64,000 nt of DNA from Mycteria americana (Eukaryota; Chordata; Aves; Ciconiiformes; Ciconiidae), in the NCBI RefSeq assembly GCF_035582795.1, contig NC_134367.1:8199562-8263561 (forward strand), written 5' to 3'. Both the position numbers and the translations under genes were made by a program. This document shows, in pieces, positions 48,401-63,400 of this stretch; position 1 is the first letter of the stretch, and the number at the start of each line of letters is the position of its first letter. Below the pieces are notes generated by a model. It worked only from the letters and a program-made list of their open reading frames with translations. It was not told the origin of the DNA and did not search any database.

Positions 48401-51400
48401 TAGCATGAATATGGGGCTGCACAATGGCAGTGGGTCTCAGTGCCAGAGAGCAGTCTCAAGCACAGATGAGTTACACTAGTCTAAGGATTAAGTAGGTCCC
48501 AAGAGTTTAACACAGATGAGTTGCAGTACTATTTACCCTGGTGTAACTGAATTCACGCCTCCCCTCCAGAAAAAATGATGTAACAACTATTCAACAGATA
48601 TACAGAGCAAGAACACTTTAAACTACTCTCCATTATCACCCCTTCAAAGATGACCACTGTGACAGTGAAGAGAGAAATCAAAAGCTGAAAGGAGAAAACT
48701 TCGATCTGCAGGAGGAAGCACCCAGGTCTAACTTCCAGGAAAACACAACACAGTTCTAGAAGGCGGGATCAGAATCCCAAGTTTGCCTTGGTTTTTGCTA
48801 GGTGTCCTAATCCCTGAGTATTAAGCTCCCTCTTGCTTTCTCTTCATCTGTCCACAACAGATTCCTGCACAGCAGCTCACCCCAGGAGCAGAGGTGGCAA
48901 GTCTTTTGCAAAACAGACAACGCATCCAAATTTCCAGGCTTTTCAACAGAAAGGAAGCTCTGCATCATGACAACAGGAAGCATATGCAGGACTAGGCATT
49001 GTGAATAGCAGGGGAACTGGAATATTGTCCAGGATTTTAATAGGGTTTTATGCATCTAAATCTCATCTTTAGTAAGAACCCAAATCTACTCCTAGAGGAA
49101 ACACATCTTAAGTAGGAACTGAATCACAGGCATTCAGAAATTCCCAACTCGGCACCCCAAAAGTAAAACTATACTGATGTGCTTATATGAACACGCAGCG
49201 ATTATATTCTACAATAAGGGTTAGCATAACTAACGCCATTTTATAAGGCAAATGGCCATCTCTGTGACTAAGCTGGTCACATATTAGCCACCTTCCCCCT
49301 CATTATCAGGCCCTGAAAGTCCTGTGCACCAAGCAGAGAAACCAAACAAACTTCTTCCCCTCCCTGTCAGCCTCAAGATTCCTGGGCACCAGGCTGACTA
49401 CTCCCCTCCTTACCCGCCTGGAAGGTCCCAGGCGCCCAGCCAGGTGGAGGTGATGACCCCATCACAGAACAGGGAAGCATAACAGCACACAGCACTGTCT
49501 ATAAAATCAAGCAGTTACAAGTCCTAAGGGGAACTTGCACCAGAACTGCTGCTGGACAGTGAGACCCATGAGCCCCCGCAGTGGCCAGGGATGCCTTCAC
49601 CATCCTCTACTTCCTCCAAGGACTGAGTGACTCATTCTTTTATGTGTTTCTAGATTACGACTTATATTATTGATACTGCAAGCCAAATATTAAGATTTGC
49701 CCCCATCTGCAGAGGGTCCAAGTGATTAGGAACTATAAGCTAAGCTGTGCTATAAGTTCAGTGCTATGCTACTTATAAAATTGTGCTAAACTGATTCTGA
49801 TTATAAAAATCCTGTGCTACTCTGATCATAAAATACCATGCTATGCTGATCATAAAATTCTGTTTTTAAAAAAAAAATAAAGCTTTAATTGTACCTACAA
49901 CTTAGTGTCATCATCATTCTGCCCAGGATCCTCAAAAGAACCTGGCTGTACCCGTAGTGCCGGGTGACAACCTGTTAGCAGAGTGGCAATGACTAATTAA
50001 CATGAAATAAGACCAACAGGCCTGGCTGACCCACTCAAGGAAAAAAAAAAAAAAGAACCAGCAGGAACAGATGGTTGGATCAAAGTCTCTTGCAGAAGAT
50101 GTACCAGTTGGGTAAACAGAAATGAAGCGTTCGTTTACAGTTCATTCTTAAATCATCACATGCAGGTTGTACAGAGAACACATACTGAGAAAAATGGTTA
50201 TCCATCCTAATAAAAATGTATTCATCTCCCAGGACTCAGACTTGCCTGAAGATATATTTACTGACTGACTGCAAAATATTTTTTTCACTAAAATGAATTT
50301 CAAAAAAAAAAAAAACCAAACAGGTATATTTTCTCTACCTTAACAGCTGACCAAAACCGTCTTTCTTGAAATTTTGAACATAGCGATGATTTGTCTTCCA
50401 CAGTGCTGGCCATGGAAAGAAAAAAGGTAAAATAAGGATTTATTTTTTGTTTGCTTCTAAAAGAAGGTAAACAGACAATTGATCTCTTAGATACTGATGA
50501 ATGTTAATTCTGGCATTCTTTCAGCAGTGACAGCCACAATCAGAATAAAGGTCTAGGGAAACAGCTGTCAATCTGAACCCATTATAATACAACTACTATG
50601 AAATAAGTTCCAATAAAATTAGCAATTGGAAACACCAGTGTCTACATATCATGGATTCAGATGAAAACAGCATTGCTGAGAACCAAACATGCTGCACCAG
50701 CTTTAGCAAAGCTTCTCTCCTCGCTGTATCTTAACCCCACATCTCCCAGACTCCTACTCATTCCCATCTTTGAAATAGTGCCCAGAAATAAGCATCAACC
50801 ATATAAACCCTATTTTAGGAATAACAGGAGGAACCAGGGGACACACACAGGTGACACCAGACCACGTAAACTAACACACACCTGCGGATGTAAGTTGCTG
50901 TGCTAAAACCAGACTGTGGACCTCATATACTGGAAAGTTTTTGGTTACAGGAGCAAAAAAGCATTAAGAGTTACCCTTATTGGAAAGGGTTCATAAACAG
51001 GAATAAGGCTTCATAACCTTTCCTATAATAAAACAGTAGAAGGCATGTTTATTCCATTAGCTGTTAATGGAAGTCTACAATATTTCATCTACATCTGTGC
51101 GGAAGAGGTGTACAGGAATTTAAAAAAAAAAAGGTTAAAAAAGTCCCAGAGTCAGCTTACCTTTTAGGATAGAGAGGAATAAAGACATCTTCTTCTACAG
51201 ATTTCTTCATTCTTAGGACAACCATGTTCATCAAATCCTATTTAAAAAGAATTATTAATGTGTCCTCACAAGAAAGACTTCATCTTCCATTTATAGCACC
51301 TTCAATGGTTATCATCTAGAAGTGCAATATGCTAATTAGAGCTAAGTACAGTTGCCACTTGTATATAATACACACTGAGACCATGAATATATTAACAGTA

Positions 51401-54400
51401 GACAAATCACAGCTGTAATTATCTATAGGGTTAATCTAGAGGATTTTTTTTTTTTTTTTAAGATTAAGTTATTTCCCTAAGTGAGGCCTTTCTTTGCATG
51501 TTAATTGCAAGGCAGCAAGAAAACTGTATAGATGAACAACAAAATAAGTTATGCACATAGGATCTCCATAAAAAGCTGTGAAATTCTAGGTAAAAAAAAA
51601 TTCACCATAGCTAGGACAGTATGCGTTTTTAGGCAACATGCTTTTAGGTGCCACAGATTGCCACCTACCTTTTTTTTTTTTTTTAAGCCTTTTTATTTAT
51701 TTAGAGTTCTGGTGTACTTTACTTTCTGTACAAATGGTATCTTGGCTAAGGTCAGTTGTACCACTTCACTTCAAGGCATAGTTTCAAATCAGCAACCTTT
51801 GGAAGGCTCAGTTGGAAGGCATAAACATTTTCTTAAAAATATTTCTTTTCATACTCAGGGCCTAAACATCCATCCCATTTCACCAGTTTTATGCTAGATA
51901 AACCTCCAGATTTACATCAGAATAAAACTGGAATCAGGCTGGAGAAGGGCGAGCTAGAGTGACCATGTGTATATAAGTAGTTATTAAAAGATTGGTAAGA
52001 TTACGAAGTAGTCTTTCTCCTAGCCAATTAATCAACCTCTGGGGATTTTCAAGTTTTAAAATTTGAGATCTACTTTATAAATAAAAGCTTAAGGAGTTGA
52101 CCACTGAAGCATTATTAGCATTTAAAGCTCAAATTTTGAAAGATAATTAAATGCAAATCTAAATTCTAACCATTGTTATTGTGGTGAAGCAAGATTAGAT
52201 CTATGATCAGATTCTTGATAGGTACAGGCAGAATTTTTCTAGGAACAGGAGCTAATTCCTGCCTCAAGAGTGTCCCAACTCCCATCATCTTCAATAACGA
52301 GAGCATCAGAGAGCTGGAAGTTTAACTGTTAAATCTTTTTAATATAAAAAGTGACAAAACAAACAAGTAATCAGAACTGAACCACTTCAGGACAATGTTC
52401 TAAGCACCCATAGGAGCGCACACAGAAAGCACACACAGTGGATGAAGTTCTCCCTTCCCCAATACCACAGGAGCTTTTACCTCTTTTCCTCGACTGCATT
52501 TATTTTTGCAAAGGACTTGTTTTTTAAAGATGTTATTGCAAAGCTGTACAAGGTTCTTTGTCTGTGAAGTAGATAAAGGATCCCACACACTCTTTACAAA
52601 TGCTGAAAAAACAGAAAAAATTTATTTCTTTCACAATACGCAAGTAGTTATCCGCTCCAGTTTCAAGGCATTACAATGTAACAGAGTAAACATATAAAAA
52701 GCTAAGCCTCTCACAATAATCCTAAAAAAAGAGGCTACCTTAGCCTCACTCTGTGAAGCTATGTAATCACTACACCTTGGAACACCATTATATAACTAAC
52801 ATTATTTGATAGCTATCGCTTTTATTTCAGGTTTGATTGCCTAGCTGCAGTGAACATTTTCAAGACAATCTTACTATACCTGTAATTTTTGGAAGAATAG
52901 TTTTTTCAATCACTCTAGGCAAAACTTCTTGATCAGGATCATCATCCTTTTTTGATTCAGATACGTTTTTGGCATTACTGAATTCTTCTATAGCTCTGAA
53001 CCAGGACATCTCTTCCAACTCTGTAAAATTCTGCTGAAAGATCATTCCTGTTAGTTGTTCAGCTGGTCAGGATTAAAAGAAAAGCTCCATCCAGTGATAC
53101 CACAGATTCCCACTTAATTTCAGATCCACCCTCATCACTGAACAGGCCAAAACAGCAAATTGGGAAAACTAGATTTAAAGCTAGAATCTGAAGGGTGGGA
53201 TTGTTAAAGTGTCTTCAGAGAACTCAGGAGAAGAATTCTTCTTACAGGGTGTGTTGCAAAAGGGGCTGGACATAAGGGGACAGGAGAAAGTTAAGAAGAT
53301 TCCAACCACAGAGACGAACACAGTATCTTTCTATTCATTTCTAATGCACTGTGCTATGTATAGAAGAAACATCTCATTTTTCATATTAATACATAATACA
53401 CAAACACACATACAATTTTTGGAGAAAACAAACTCAGCTGATGCACCTACCTCAAGAGGATTCCAATTTATTAACTGAACTCTGATCAACGGATTTAATA
53501 GCTTAGGCAAGCAGAAACTGATATAAGCATCACAGTAAGTGTCAGGAAACTTCTCTTTCCATTCCTGGAATTTCAACAGGATTTTTCTGATGTCACAAAA
53601 ATCTGCATGTACATCTTCAAAGACTTTCCTACTATCCTCTAAAACGTTATCTATGGATAATATTCATTGGGAATAAAAAGAAACAATCACAGAACTTATT
53701 AAGGCATAAGCTGAAGAGTTTATGCATCTACAGGACATAACAAATACCTACATGATAATTGCATTTGTCATTTATCTTTGACATACCTGACACTGAAACG
53801 GGTTTTAAAACCAGCTCCTTGGAAAACCCAGTTTCAGAAAAAAATACTGTCAGAAGACCAAAAAAAAGCAAGTTTCTTCATGATCTATTCCACAGATTTA
53901 TACAACCACTATGTTTCAAACTTTATACCACAGTGATAAAATTTCAGACATGAAAACCCTTCTGCTGTTATTCTGGAGAAAAGGTATTATGCCTTTCCCT
54001 GCTCTTCTTCATCCATTCATTCAAGATAATTAAAACACCAACCTTTAATTCACTCTCTCTTCAGAAAACAAATTGATTATATAACACATATTGTAGCATT
54101 GGACTGAGTACTGTCAGATGAGCTTTGGCATAATCTAAAAGAGCTTACTTCTAGCTGAAAGTCATGTGTAATGCCGCCACCACGTAACTCATACCAAAAG
54201 AAATCTACAACCATACACCTATTCTTCCCAAGTCATTAGTCAGAACTGTCTGAAGACATTTCTTTCCTACAGTGTGTAACTAAGAATATGTAACTCTAAG
54301 TATTTTTTCACCTTTCCTAAAAAAAATTAAAAATAAAAAAATTAAAAAATATCAGAAAGATAAAGAGATTTTTTTCTAGGACATCACAGTAAGACTGTCA

Positions 54401-57400
54401 CCAACCTTTGCTCTTCTGGAACTCTGTCATGTCTGTCGGAGTCAGTTCATCATCACTCGACATGCCTTCATGGTGATCTGCTTCTCCTGAACACTCTCTC
54501 ACTTGCCGTCTGCAAGTCCTGTATTTTGTAATGAACTCAGATGAGTTATCCTCCCATTGTATGCAGAAGGAAGCTTAATGAAAAATAATCTGACTTCAAA
54601 AAAAAAAAAAAGTACTAAAAGCAAGTTGTGAAAGCAACAGCCTAGGGAAGCGCAGTCAGGGACCAATAGTAATTAGGTAACCACAAGGACACAGAAACTG
54701 GGGAAGAAGGAGGGGCTTTGGGAACTGACATAAGAGAGGTTAGAAATCTCTCATCTCCCCTATGAACCATGTAATAACCTTCACTTCACCTCATTCCCGC
54801 TGATAAGGGTAATAACTCATCCCACCTGGAACACTAAACATCTAGCATGGTACTGAACACAGTCTCTGACAGTTTTAGAGTACAGGAAACTACTGAGCTC
54901 TCACTCTGATGTCTCAGTTCTGGATCACCTGTGCAACAACCCACGTAAAAATTGTGATAGCACCCAAGTGCCAGTTGGGCTCAACAAACTATTGCCATGA
55001 CACCAACAATCATAACAGGCTGCAAAATCAATAGCTTGCATCTCTGCCACAGGAAAATGATACATGATATGAAAATGATATGTAAAATTTCATACAGTTA
55101 TTTACATCAATTAGCATAAAGGTTAACTGCTTCAAGTGGACTTTCTTATTATATCATTTTTTCATCCACTAAAATGCCGAAGTTCTTGCCACTTCAAAGT
55201 ATAGTTATGAGTTGAGGTACCAATGCAAATGAAAAACTTCAAAGCTCCCAATAACTTTGGGGGGAAAAAAAAAACCAAACCAAACAGTAGGAGTCTCTGA
55301 ACACTATAATATCCAAAATGTAGTATCTGGCCTACACTGATAGCAGGGGAAGGGCTATATATACACCTTTGCTTCACTCACCACCACCACTCCCAGCAGC
55401 AACAATACTGCCTGACATTTTTTGCTATCTAAACAATAACACAAAAATATATTTCTGTATAAGGTAATAATTCTATTTATTACAACAGGACAGAAAAAAA
55501 TTCTGTCATGTAGTTTTGTAAACAGCCTCACTGAAGACTTGTTAATTTAAAATAACAAGACCTATTAGCATTCAGTTTCAAATCAACATGAAGAGAATTA
55601 TATTAACAAACGATGGTTTCCAAGTACTTTGAGTTTTGGAATGCAAATACATATTTTTTGTATAATCTCATTTAGTAATCCTACAGGTTTACATTCATCA
55701 CTGCATAAACGACAGGAAACTAGTGTACAGTACATTTATCAGTTAAGCGTACATATACATAATACCTACCTTCGATGTTCACACATTTCCAGAAGCTGTG
55801 TCTTCTCATCACCTTCCAATCCGCCATTAGTTGGGTTGTCATTCCCACCTATCAGAAGACAGAAACAGGCAATAATAAAACGGTATGATTTTAAAGTTCC
55901 TATTTTCTCGAACAGGAAACACAGATTCTCCTTCTGTTGTTCTTCATTTGGAAAATACCCAAAGAAAGATCAAACCTCCTAATCAAAACTCTAACAGTCT
56001 CCAGAGTAACACACAGTAAATATCACTTGTTAACTGCATATAGCCAGATGTGGTTGTTCCCATATAGCAGTTGATGAAAAGGTGAGTTTGATGACATTCC
56101 GGTCAATGCTCATTGCTTCCCAATCCTGGAAAAGGAAGTTAGTGGCTTCCATAGTAGGTGCTTAGCAGCGTGAAAGGCAAGCACAGGACCTACCTTCGTC
56201 CTGTATGTCAAAAATGAAACCATGTAATAAATTAGAATAACTTTCAAGGCTCAGTTCCAGCATTATAATGGAAGTTAAATCCCTGATTTACATTATTCAA
56301 AATCACTGCATTTAGATTTCAAGACTAGTCAGCTCCCCATCATCTCCTGTTATCCAAGTGGTCGCTGACCATGTGACCCCAATTACCCCTACTCTGATTC
56401 TTGAGTCCAACACACAAGTAGAAACTAGAAGCATTTGCTAGTTGGGCCATTCATTTGTATCACTATTAGCTGGCTGATATGTGCACAACAGGCCAAAAAG
56501 AAAAGAGTATACTACTACTGAAGTATTATCATAGAAGAAAAAACAGCCTTTCCACTATATTAAATACAACTAGGAACATAAACAACAATTAAAAGCACTG
56601 TTAAATACCCAAGTACAGTCTCATTTGTAATGGCAACTATTATGGCACTACCCTTTTCCTCTTAACACCTGCTGTCATCTCCTGCACCATTTTAGAAAAT
56701 CCTACAGACTGCTAGCTTTCTTGAATCAGCAGTTTATCCTGTGTAGTGAGAAGACTGAACCCATATGATTACTAGTTACCAGAAACTGGTGCATCTGGCC
56801 TCCATCTGTTCCCAGCAGCTCCAAGCATATTGTTCTTAGTTTTGCCTAAACACTTTTAAAGGGTCTGGTTTTGGAGGTTTGGTTGGATTTTTTTTTTTTT
56901 TTTTTTTAAAACAGCAGCAGCTAAAGATTCACACACCATATAAACAATACATTAGTGTGGAAAGAAAATACGAGATGAGAAAATCATAATAATTTTTCCT
57001 ACAGTGACTAAAAACCACCGTTTTGTTTTAGATAAAACCCTTACACAAAATGGCTTCTTTCATGTCCTTCCTTTCACCTAAGTGTCACCTCCTAGTTTGA
57101 AATCTCCATTCTGAGCACACACATAGCCTTGAAGACACTCATGTAAAAGCAATGTTGCCAAGTAAACACACTGCTTTTTCATATATGTGATTCTGTAAAT
57201 AATAAGCAAGCTTTCTGCAACTCAAGACCTACTAGAAAACTGACTCAGTTTTTCTTTTTAAATATTGATGGGAAATTGCTGAGTTGAATAACTAAAAATT
57301 TACAAAGTACTTGGTCATGTTATGTTCACTATTAAACCAGAGAAAAATAGTATCATGGGCCTTACTGAGGTAAGGATTTCAACTGAGGTATAGTAGAGCA

Positions 57401-60400
57401 CACCTACTGACAATGGAAAGGGGAAAGGAGATCAAAGGTGAAAATTAAAAACTTCATCCAAAAAGTAACTGTATATTTCTGCTCAAAGAGTGAATGTTTC
57501 AGGAAGAAAATAACTTTTAACTTCATACTAACTTGTCAGATGCTGAATATAAGCAGACTCATTCTTCAGTTCATCTTGCCTTCGTTTCAATACTCTCATG
57601 GCTCGTTGCTGAAGAAGTACATGTACAGCCAATTCTAGATCGTTAATGTATTTCAGCTGAAATACAGCAAACAGTAATCAGGTTTTCAATTAATTAAAAT
57701 CCCAAAAGAATGAACACAAAACAGTTTCCATGGGTTTTCAGTATAGCCGTGAAATTAGAACCAAAGTATCATAGATTGAAAAGTAAGTTCCTGGTCATTG
57801 GAGTTTTTCAGGCTTTTTTGTAAGGCTGAAAAACACAAGCTAAATGCCAGTTGCTCACCACAGGACTACCTTCATACAAAAGGCCTAAACAGGACACTAT
57901 TGGTGCACTGAGTTTGCTTTTAGTTTGCTTTTGAGCCATTAAAGAAAATGTATTCATTAACTAACATTTGTCCTCTTTAAAGTTACATAAAGAAATTTAG
58001 AATTGTAATGCAATTAAGTGACATAAATTAGATTTGACAGCACTATCTATAGAGGATAACAGCAGTTTACTTTCACTGAGGCCAAACTTTAGGTAGCTCC
58101 TCCCCTTCTCCCAAACTTCATCTTTTTAAATACACAAGGTTTGCAGTTCAAGAAACGGATGCAGCCGATAACGTAGACAAATTCTCACAAAGCTCTGCTA
58201 ACTCAATCCCAACTCGAACCTAACACAAAATCCTTACTAACTCTGTTATATAACCCTGAGTAAAGTCATTTCGAGACATCCCAAAAGTGAATTTAAGCAC
58301 CACTCTCATTCAACTTCAGTGCACTCTGGTTACTAGACCTGCAGAAAACTCCCGCCAATAACATTTTGTTTTCATCCAACAGAATCTAGGTGAGATCACA
58401 GCTCAAGTCAGTATACCTATAGTAGCTTGATCATCACTTCAGGTGAGGGTTGATTTGTTTTCCCTATATTTTGTTTCCCGTTACATTAAAATTTCTGACA
58501 GAACTGATTTTTAACGGAGTGCTGCCCTTCATCACTTCCAAAGAAAACCCCCTCATCTTTCCTTGACAGAATGCACCTTTATCACTTTCAAAAAAAAAAA
58601 AAAAAGGAAGAGGAAAATATACATACTTTTTCATTCAAACAGTTTATCAAGTTCTCTACGTATGTTTTCATGGCTCTGTAGAATTTGTAATTCAGAGCTG
58701 CACCCGAAGACTTCTCTAACTCCTGGACAGTCATCTTTGAACTTTCGATGTCCTCCATATATTTTTCATACTCCCTCTGGTGGGCACGGTGCACATCCTG
58801 TAATGATGTTATCCTAAAAAAGAGAAGCCCAGACAACTAAAACTATTGCCAGGTTAACAGCTGATACATTCCAAAACATTTTTCTCATTATAATCACATA
58901 CAAAATCTTTGCCTGTGCTAATAATAGTACTTGTATTTGAGCTAAGAAGCATTGAAAGATTTATCCATGCCAACATTTGCAAAAGTGTGGGGTGTGGACA
59001 AGCATCATGCTTTGGAGATTCAAACGTCACTTATGTGGTGCTAGTTTTGAAAGCACCACTGACGTTTTGCCTAGATTCCTCGATATACCACACTTCCCAA
59101 AAACATAAAAAGCCAAATTTTGTGAATCCATTAAATGGATTCTACCCAACATAATCTGCAGAAAACTACAGCTCATGTCAGCATGTCCATACTAGTTTAA
59201 TATGGCGAGTAAAGCAAATATAAGTGGCATGGATAGCAGTACCTATAAGCATTCACCATGTTCTCACTACTAAATACAAACCAACTGAGGACTCTTGCTG
59301 CTAGTAGGTGATAAAACCCAGGAACCTATGTCTACAGCTGTCACTACCTATTAGATAGTTACATATATTACAACCCTCCTTCCTCCTTTTTCCCCCCTCT
59401 TCCCTCCTTACATATCCCAAGTGATGGCTCAGCTTGAGCAAGCCTGTAACAGAACCAAGAAACAGACCACACCTTATTTCACTTTCCTGAAGCAGGGAAC
59501 ACTTTTCAATGAAAATAATTGATCTAAGCTATTGTTCTCTACTGTGCTACAAGTTTTTTTTTTAAAAAAAAAAAAGCTATTTCAGCATTTATCACGTTAA
59601 ACACATCTATAAAGTTTACATCAAACAGGTTCCCCCTCCCCTTCTTGCTATTTTCTGAACAGGTTTCCCACTCTTGATAGCCTTATTCTCATTTTTCTTA
59701 TTTGATTCTGTACATAAATTCCTACTTCATTTAACAAATTCCTTTCAGGTGATTATGACAAAGAAAGCATACAATTCCACAAAAATATTTAGTCCAATTT
59801 AGTTGCAACTCTTTAAACAAGCAGGTGAATGATGGTCTGTACAAAGCAAAGCATATACAGAGAGAGCTTGGTGCAAGTCTGTAGGGCATATTTATGTTTC
59901 AGCTGTATAATGTTACTTGTCTAAACTTATCTGAACAGCTGCTTCCCGGTGCTCTGAGAGATGACGGGATGGCTTACCTTAGGATGCCTGACCCCAGCTC
60001 TCCTCACACACCCTCTTGGAGGTTCCCACCTCCCTCCCAGGACACTTCAGCTGCCCATACAGCAGCTGAACTGCTAAAGAAAAGTCACAGCCTGGCACAT
60101 GACTAAAAAAAAAAAAAAAAAAATCAAGGCAGGTTCTAGTTTGCCTAAACAGGCTGTAGAGAATTTACTGCTGCTTTAGGACATACTGAGCTATTTTTGC
60201 AGCTGGTATAAGAACCACCATAATAGGGCTAGGATTGCCAGCTCCATCTGCCCTGATTGAAGTTTTGCTTGCTGGGCAAACATAACATTGAACCAACGCT
60301 CCTGTCAAAAACTACTAGCAAGCATAAAAAGCTGCTGCCATTTAAATGAACTTACCCTAAAGTTCTAGTTGATAAAACACTCTTGGAAAGTCCAAATGCT

Positions 60401-63400
60401 CCCCTACAGCAAAGCATTGCCAGGTAAAGTTAAAAATTTGTAGTATTCTACTGGACATCATAACAGGCATATTATACATGAAATAACAACCCAAAAATCC
60501 TTCAATACTCTGGAAAAACAATAAGACATCAAAGCAGTCACCTCTCATTCTGCGACAAAAACTCAGACAACTCAAAAGTTAAGGTCACAAGAGCAGGATT
60601 TACCTTTCAGTCAGTCGCTTCTTCACAATTTCCAAGTTCACAGGTGGTAGAGAAACAGAGGGATCAAACTTTGGTTTAGCTGGTTGAGATTTATGCAGGG
60701 CAGCATCATCATAAGTTTCCTACAAGAATTTTAAGTGTTAGTTTCTAATACACCGTATACACAAGTTTTCCCTCTGCAGCTCTGTGGATCAACAAGACGT
60801 ATCTTCGAATACACAAGGCTTATGATATAAAGATACATATTTCATTCATCAAATTACGTACAGAAAATGTTGTACAGAAAAGTACAACACAAAAGCAAGG
60901 GAAACAAAGTATAAAAAACTGCATCTATATGTTGTATAAAAACATGTAGTGCATAAACATATAAACAGCACAAAGTAATCCATAACTTAGGGTACACTTA
61001 AGTTGCTGTCTTGGTCTGAAAATATTAATAGCTTTCAATAATCCATAATGCTTCTATACGGACAGCTGAGACTTCACTACTGTTAAGGTTCTAAATATAA
61101 AACGTAGAAATAAACTACAGCCAAGCGGTGATGATAGCATCTGATTTTACTCATATCTTGCATTTTTAAAACTAGTTGAATATATTTATGATAAATTATT
61201 TGCCATCTATTAGTCATGTAATATTCTATTTTCTCATAGTAAACTTTCTGATTTCTGCCCCCCAGTAAATATGAATGCTACCTTCTGACAAAGCCAGTGG
61301 CCAAAAGACAGATTTTTTCATTCTGACAACTCAGCTTAACTGTAATTATAACTAAAAAAGGATTCCACTGAATTTTAGCTTATGAATTAAGACACTTTGC
61401 ATTCTAAAACAGTAGAAGTTTGTATACTAAAATCTAGCCAAAACACAATCAGTTGAAGCAAACAAGACCATGACTAACAAGGTCTGCTACTGAAAATTGT
61501 TGCAGTTTCCTGAACAGCAGAATTTAAGTTTTCCAGAAATGAGTATGAGGACCCGAGAACATCAATCATACTGGACTTGAAATTCAGCAGCAGAAAGATG
61601 CAACTTTCTCCCAGTCCTCTAACTACGTCCATTTAACAGGCAGAAATTTCTACAATTGTCTATTCTGAAATAAAGAACTGGTTATTCAGATTTTCCTAGT
61701 CTGATCCAGAGTAGGTGATTCAAGCCAGAAACAAAAACTTCCAGCTCATCAGAAGATACACAGTTCATTTTTGCCAATTATTTACCAGAAAGGAGACAGA
61801 ATTCTGCTGAACTGTGAAAGAGCTCTCAGATTGTCACCTAACAGAAATTTAGCATAATAAAAGAATAATTTTTGCTTTGCAACTTTGACATTTGTAGTAT
61901 TTGCACACTCTTGCTTTCAAGATCCCTTGCACGGCAGCAAAAAAGTCAGGGTTCAGAATTTTATTCTCTGCTTTTCACAGTCTTCCATCACATACAGATA
62001 GACAACAATACTCTCCCTTCTGAACAGTTAGACAGAGATTACAGATTTTCATTATCATCTTCCTCTATTTCCAATTGCCTTTTCTCTGAAGAATTAGGGT
62101 GTAACTTGCTAAAAACCTCCCTAATGAGAGGGCAGGTAGGAGCGATGACGGTACTCCAGAACAAGCTCTCCTGCCAATGAACAAAAAGCATCTTCTAATG
62201 GTTAGGAAAGCACGTGTCACCTGAGAGAGTTTAACAGCTTTCTTTATTTGCTGTTCTTCCCACTTAATTTGTGCTTCATCTTCACTTGATTCATCACTCA
62301 CAGACACTGGAAGTGAAAACAATCATTATTAGATATAATTACATCCTTTATCTATTTTTCCCCTCCCATGTTCTCCTCCCTCTAAAGCAACAGTGGTTCT
62401 CCCAACCATTACTGGGAAGTGATACACACAAAACCCAGCAAATTAAAGAACTGTAGATGGAGGACTTCCAAACTGAAAGGCAAGGAAGGCTTGAAAATGG
62501 CTTGTGGGATTTGTAGAATTCACACCAATATTAATTTCCCCAACATACGGTTTCTCAGACAACTACTACTGCAGTATGAGGAGCACAAACATCTCATTTT
62601 TATGTCTCAAAGAAAAGCTGTGTATAATATGTGTAAATAAGAGTATAAATACAGTTAGACTACAACACAGTGACATTATACACAGCAAATCCTTGAGTGC
62701 TCTAAAATATATGCTCTACTATAGATAAAAAATGTCTCTTTAGCATTAATTAGAATTGCAGAATCAGCTCATAGTTACACATTCCTTATAACCCTTATTC
62801 AAATAACAAAGAAAGTCCACAGTCTACAACTCTGGTAAACCAGTGCTTCATCAACAAAACCGTAAGCAGCTATAAGAGGAAAAAAAAGCAATGGAAAAAC
62901 CACATATGCTTTGCATGCAATAGGTTTGTTTACTTCTGAAGGGCTAGGTGGTTGGGTCTTTTTTCCCCCCTTTTCAAGAACAGCCATAACATCAAAGCAG
63001 GGATAACACTGGGAAGACAAGACCAGAAGCAGGAGGCATGATTTAGAAAACTTCAGTGGGACAGTTCGTCTTACACCACAGCAACTTTATTCACATTAAA
63101 TGCTGTGCCTCCTACAAGGCAATTTTTTGCAGTCAACAAGGCCAAAAATAATTTTTAAATGTTTCTCAAAGCATCCTGCACCACCACATTGGCAAGACCT
63201 AAACCAGATTTAACGTCCCATACAAACATCAAGCACCAGCTGTACAGCCTTTTGCCAAGACCCCTGAGGAGCAAAGCCTTGCAGTGCACTCACTCTTTAC
63301 TGGGCAAGTCCCACATTCTTCCAGACATTAGTAAAACAAAGCCACAACCACTGCGAGAAATAGCACAAACTCACCCATGTGTTCAGTCATCCCCTGCCTA

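Noticed and set aside
54519-54575. Open frame continuing upstream of the GCFC2 exon at 54406-54518 ([15 protein letters not shown])
   Set aside because: The preceding exon ends in a phase that fits only the acceptor at 54519, and that junction matches the human protein (HRRTCRRQ versus SRRTKRRQ). The upstream candidates I checked (after TTAAG and after GGGAG) break the frame.
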